DNA of 7,480 nucleotides. Source: an uncultured Lachnospiraceae bacterium. Its GTDB lineage: Bacteria; Bacillota; Clostridia; Lachnospirales; Lachnospiraceae. Location: contig CAJUPT010000104.1 in NCBI GenBank assembly GCA_910588405.1, positions 1-7,480 of the forward strand. The letters are read 5' to 3'. Below, one piece after another: positions 6,191-7,480 of this stretch. The number at the start of each line of letters is the position of its first letter. The first letter of the stretch is position 1. A program made the position numbers and the translations under genes. A model generated the notes under the pieces. It was not told the origin of the DNA, made no database searches, and saw only the letters and a list, made by a program, of their open reading frames with translations.

Positions 6191-6202
6191 TTGTGGTATA
6201 AT
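6186..6202 (+). promoter_or_regulatory. Tandem TATAAT boxes, the second an extended -10
   Basis: Two perfect TATAAT hexamers lie at 6186-6191 and 6197-6202, 11 bases apart. The second is preceded by TGG (6194-6196), giving an extended -10. No good -35 match is present; the nearest is T-rich sequence around 6176-6181. Transcription from the second box would start near 6209 and run into a tmRNA-like stretch. It may be the surviving promoter of a lost RNA gene. Confidence 0.42.
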
Positions 6203-6213
6203 TGGAATGTGAA

Positions 6214-6260
6214 GAAAAATATACGGATTCGACAGGTAATCAACTGAATTTGCGACACTC
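6214..6260 (+). other. Sequence resembling the 5' end of tmRNA (possible ssrA remnant)
   Basis: TACGGATTCGACAGG (6222-6236) is the form of the conserved 5' tRNA-like region of Firmicutes tmRNA, as in the Bacillus subtilis ssrA start remembered as GTTACGGATTCGACAGGG. The next bases, ATCAACTGAATTTGCGACAC, loosely resemble the following tmRNA segment. The expected G-rich acceptor strand is missing, being AAGAAAAAT here, and no tag-peptide frame or 3' tRNA-like end follows before the XRE gene. An intact tmRNA is therefore not present. A truncated relic is the best reading; a chance match is possible. Confidence 0.25.
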
Positions 6261-6261
6261 A

Positions 6262-6293
6262 ACGAAGCGTTTAGTATTGAATCAACGCTTCGT
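6262..6293 (+). repeat. Perfect 10-bp inverted repeat upstream of the XRE gene
   Basis: ACGAAGCGTT (6262-6271) and AACGCTTCGT (6284-6293) are exact reverse complements separated by 12 bases. The repeat lies about 70 bases before the XRE start codon and just upstream of a TATACT box (6320-6325). It could be an operator for the XRE protein, given a half-site spacing of about two helical turns (22 bases), or a hairpin in a transcript from the upstream TATAAT boxes. No T-run follows, so a terminator is less likely. Confidence 0.5.
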
Positions 6294-6360
6294 ATGTTCT
6301 AAATAGATTCTCTTTTTGATATACTGCGGTCAAATATAGCAATGCAAGGAGATTGATTGT

Positions 6361-7095
6361 ATGGATCAGAAAAAAACAGGCGCATTTATTGCGCAGTGCA
6401 GGAAAGAAAAAAATCTGACACAGATGCAGCTTGCCGAACTGTTAGAAATTACCAATCAGGCAGTTTCCAAATGGGAAAACGGAAGAGGAATGCCAGACGT
6501 ATCGCTTTTACAGCCTTTGTGCAATGCTCTGGATATTAGTTTAAACGAGCTTTTTTCAGGGGAGCATATCTCGGCGGAGGAATACAAAGGAAAGGCAGAA
6601 GAAAATATTTCCAATCTTTTTAAAGAAAAACAGTTTGCCAATCTTAAGCCTGTAAAATACCTATTCTCCATATGCGCGAATGCCGCTTTGTTTGTAGCAG
6701 TGGCTGAATTAGCCGTTGGTCTTGTCGGGAATTTTTTCAATTCAACGATACTGAAGCCCATGTTAATCAATGTTTCTGTATGGCTGATATTGTTTTTGGC
6801 TTCAATAAGCAAACTGGCATATGACAGGAAAAAACTGAAAAACCTGAAGCATTCAGGCATTTGTATGGACTCCGAAATAGAGGACATGATTCCGGCCGCC
6901 TGGATCAGAGTAGGAAACTACACCAGCTGCAGAATTGTCTGCCGGTTTATCTATGAGGGCAAGGAATACAGAGCAGTAAGTAACTATTATGTTCTGACGC
7001 CATTTAAGCGAAAAGAAGATTTATATGCGAATGTTTATATCGACAAAGACAATCCTGCTACCTACAGTGTAGAGCTTTTTCAGACAGGCCGGTAA
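6361..7095 (+). CDS. Membrane-anchored XRE-family transcriptional regulator
   Basis: This 244-residue protein begins with a Cro/C1-type helix-turn-helix at about residues 6-65; LTQMQLAELLEITNQAVSKW followed by ENGRGMPD is the classic XRE pattern. A charged linker follows, then two hydrophobic segments at about 100-125 and 134-153, ending in the basic KLAYDRKKLK. The C-terminal part, about 165-244, is a soluble domain with CRFIYEGKEYRA and VYIDKDNP, reminiscent of DUF3592-like domains in small membrane proteins. The architecture suggests a DNA-binding protein tethered to the membrane and responding to an envelope or ligand signal; the target is unknown. AAGGAGA (6346-6352) lies eight bases before ATG 6361. 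A TATACT box at 6320-6325 may be its -10, though its -35 is weak. Base use is clearly more AT-rich than the selenium genes, suggesting a separate origin. Confidence 0.82.
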   Translation: MDQKKTGAFIAQCRKEKNLTQMQLAELLEITNQAVSKWENGRGMPDVSLLQPLCNALDISLNELFSGEHISAEEYKGKAEENISNLFKEKQFANLKPVKYLFSICANAALFVAVAELAVGLVGNFFNSTILKPMLINVSVWLILFLASISKLAYDRKKLKNLKHSGICMDSEIEDMIPAAWIRVGNYTSCRIVCRFIYEGKEYRAVSNYYVLTPFKRKEDLYANVYIDKDNPATYSVELFQTGR

Positions 7096-7096
7096 T

Positions 7097-7480
7097 TCAG
7101 ACATCTTTTTGGGAAAGCTGTCGTTTATCAGCCTGCACAAGATAATGAATCTGCTTGATGACACGCTCCGATAAAGGTATTTGATCTTTTTCCAAATCCT
7201 TCACAAAATCAAGTGCCACTTTATGCCCGACTGCCTCCATATGGTATTTTAACGAATTCACCCTCTGTCAGCGGGCGTCTGGTATCCAGTTCTCTTTTCT
7301 TCCTGTCTATAGCTGTCAGCAAACTTTCTGTTGCTTTAAGCCGTCCATCCTCCGGTTTTCCTGCGTCTGACGAGATCATCCAACTGCGGCCTTCACGGGT
7401 GGCGCCGGAAACTTTTCCTTACGCACATAATATGCGTACACGCCTGTCAGAAATCCCCCATTTCTCTGCAGCCTGTTTTA
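7097..7480 (-). pseudogene. Degenerate Fic-family gene (broken, runs off the window)
   Basis: On the minus strand, the reading from the right edge starts KQAAEKWGISDRRVRILCA, a helix-turn-helix-like segment often found in the same neighbourhood or fused to Fic proteins. It meets a TAA stop at 7421-7419 where a glutamate would be expected, then resumes GKVSGATREGRSWMI. The same frame reaches AIDRKKRELDTRRPLTEGE, a typical Fic N-terminal stretch, and ends at a stop at 7223-7221. In another frame, LKYHMEAVGHKVALDFV then PLSERVIKQIHYLVQADK matches the Fic segment just before the catalytic region, ending at 7099-7097. The stretch expected between them, containing the 'SNAIEGNTLT'-type inhibitory motif, is missing, as is any HPFxxGNGR catalytic motif. 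The gene is therefore inactivated by a nonsense codon, a frameshift and a deletion. The intact family transfers AMP or related groups to proteins. Confidence 0.72.

Noticed and set aside
1..7480. CRISPR arrays or insertion sequences
   Set aside because: No regularly spaced direct repeats and no transposase reading frame were seen on either strand.

Overview
The window carries a bacterial selenocysteine and selenium-metabolism locus, followed by a short region of degenerate accessory DNA. The protein families point to a Firmicutes/Clostridia genome, probably a Lachnospiraceae-like gut anaerobe. The reasons are an EF2568-type cysteine desulfurase, a YedE-type transporter, a separate small TusA-like protein, a DUF3343 (Se/S carrier-like) protein, and selC placed directly before selA-selB. 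The species cannot be named from the sequence alone.

Layout. Bases 1-338 are the 3' end of a class-V aminotransferase/cysteine desulfurase. Bases 339-479 are an intergenic stretch dominated by one long, nearly perfect hairpin. Bases 480-1580 encode a YedE-family membrane protein. Bases 1581-1743 form a second structured intergenic region with a possible promoter. Two very small genes follow: a TusA/YedF-like protein (1744-1947) and a DUF3343 protein (1963-2199). Next come selC, the selenocysteine tRNA with anticodon UCA (2248-2344), selA (2368-3864) and selB (4029-5936). All of these are on the + strand.

How they work together. SelA, SelB and tRNA-Sec are three of the four core bacterial selenocysteine components; the fourth, SelD, is not in the window and may lie upstream. 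Seryl-tRNA-Sec is converted to selenocysteyl-tRNA by SelA using selenophosphate, and SelB brings it to UGA codons that carry a SECIS hairpin. The upstream genes fit a selenium acquisition and delivery module: import of a selenium or sulfur species (YedE), mobilisation from (seleno)cysteine (desulfurase), and handling of reactive Se/S by two small thiol proteins (TusA-like and DUF3343). That delivery role is inferred from family and neighbourhood and is not proven.

After selB the character changes. Bases 5937-6360 have no intact gene. They hold a possible frameshifted coding remnant, tandem TATAAT boxes, a stretch resembling the 5' end of tmRNA, and a perfect 10-bp inverted repeat. A visibly more AT-rich gene (6361-7095) encodes an XRE-type DNA-binding protein anchored by two membrane segments. 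The right edge, on the minus strand, is a broken Fic-family gene with an internal stop, a frameshift and an apparent deletion.

The most notable observations are the long csd-yedE hairpin, an insertion of about 29 residues inside the SelA catalytic domain, the consecutive structures in the yedE-yedF gap, two non-canonical positions in tRNA-Sec, and the tmRNA-like remnant.
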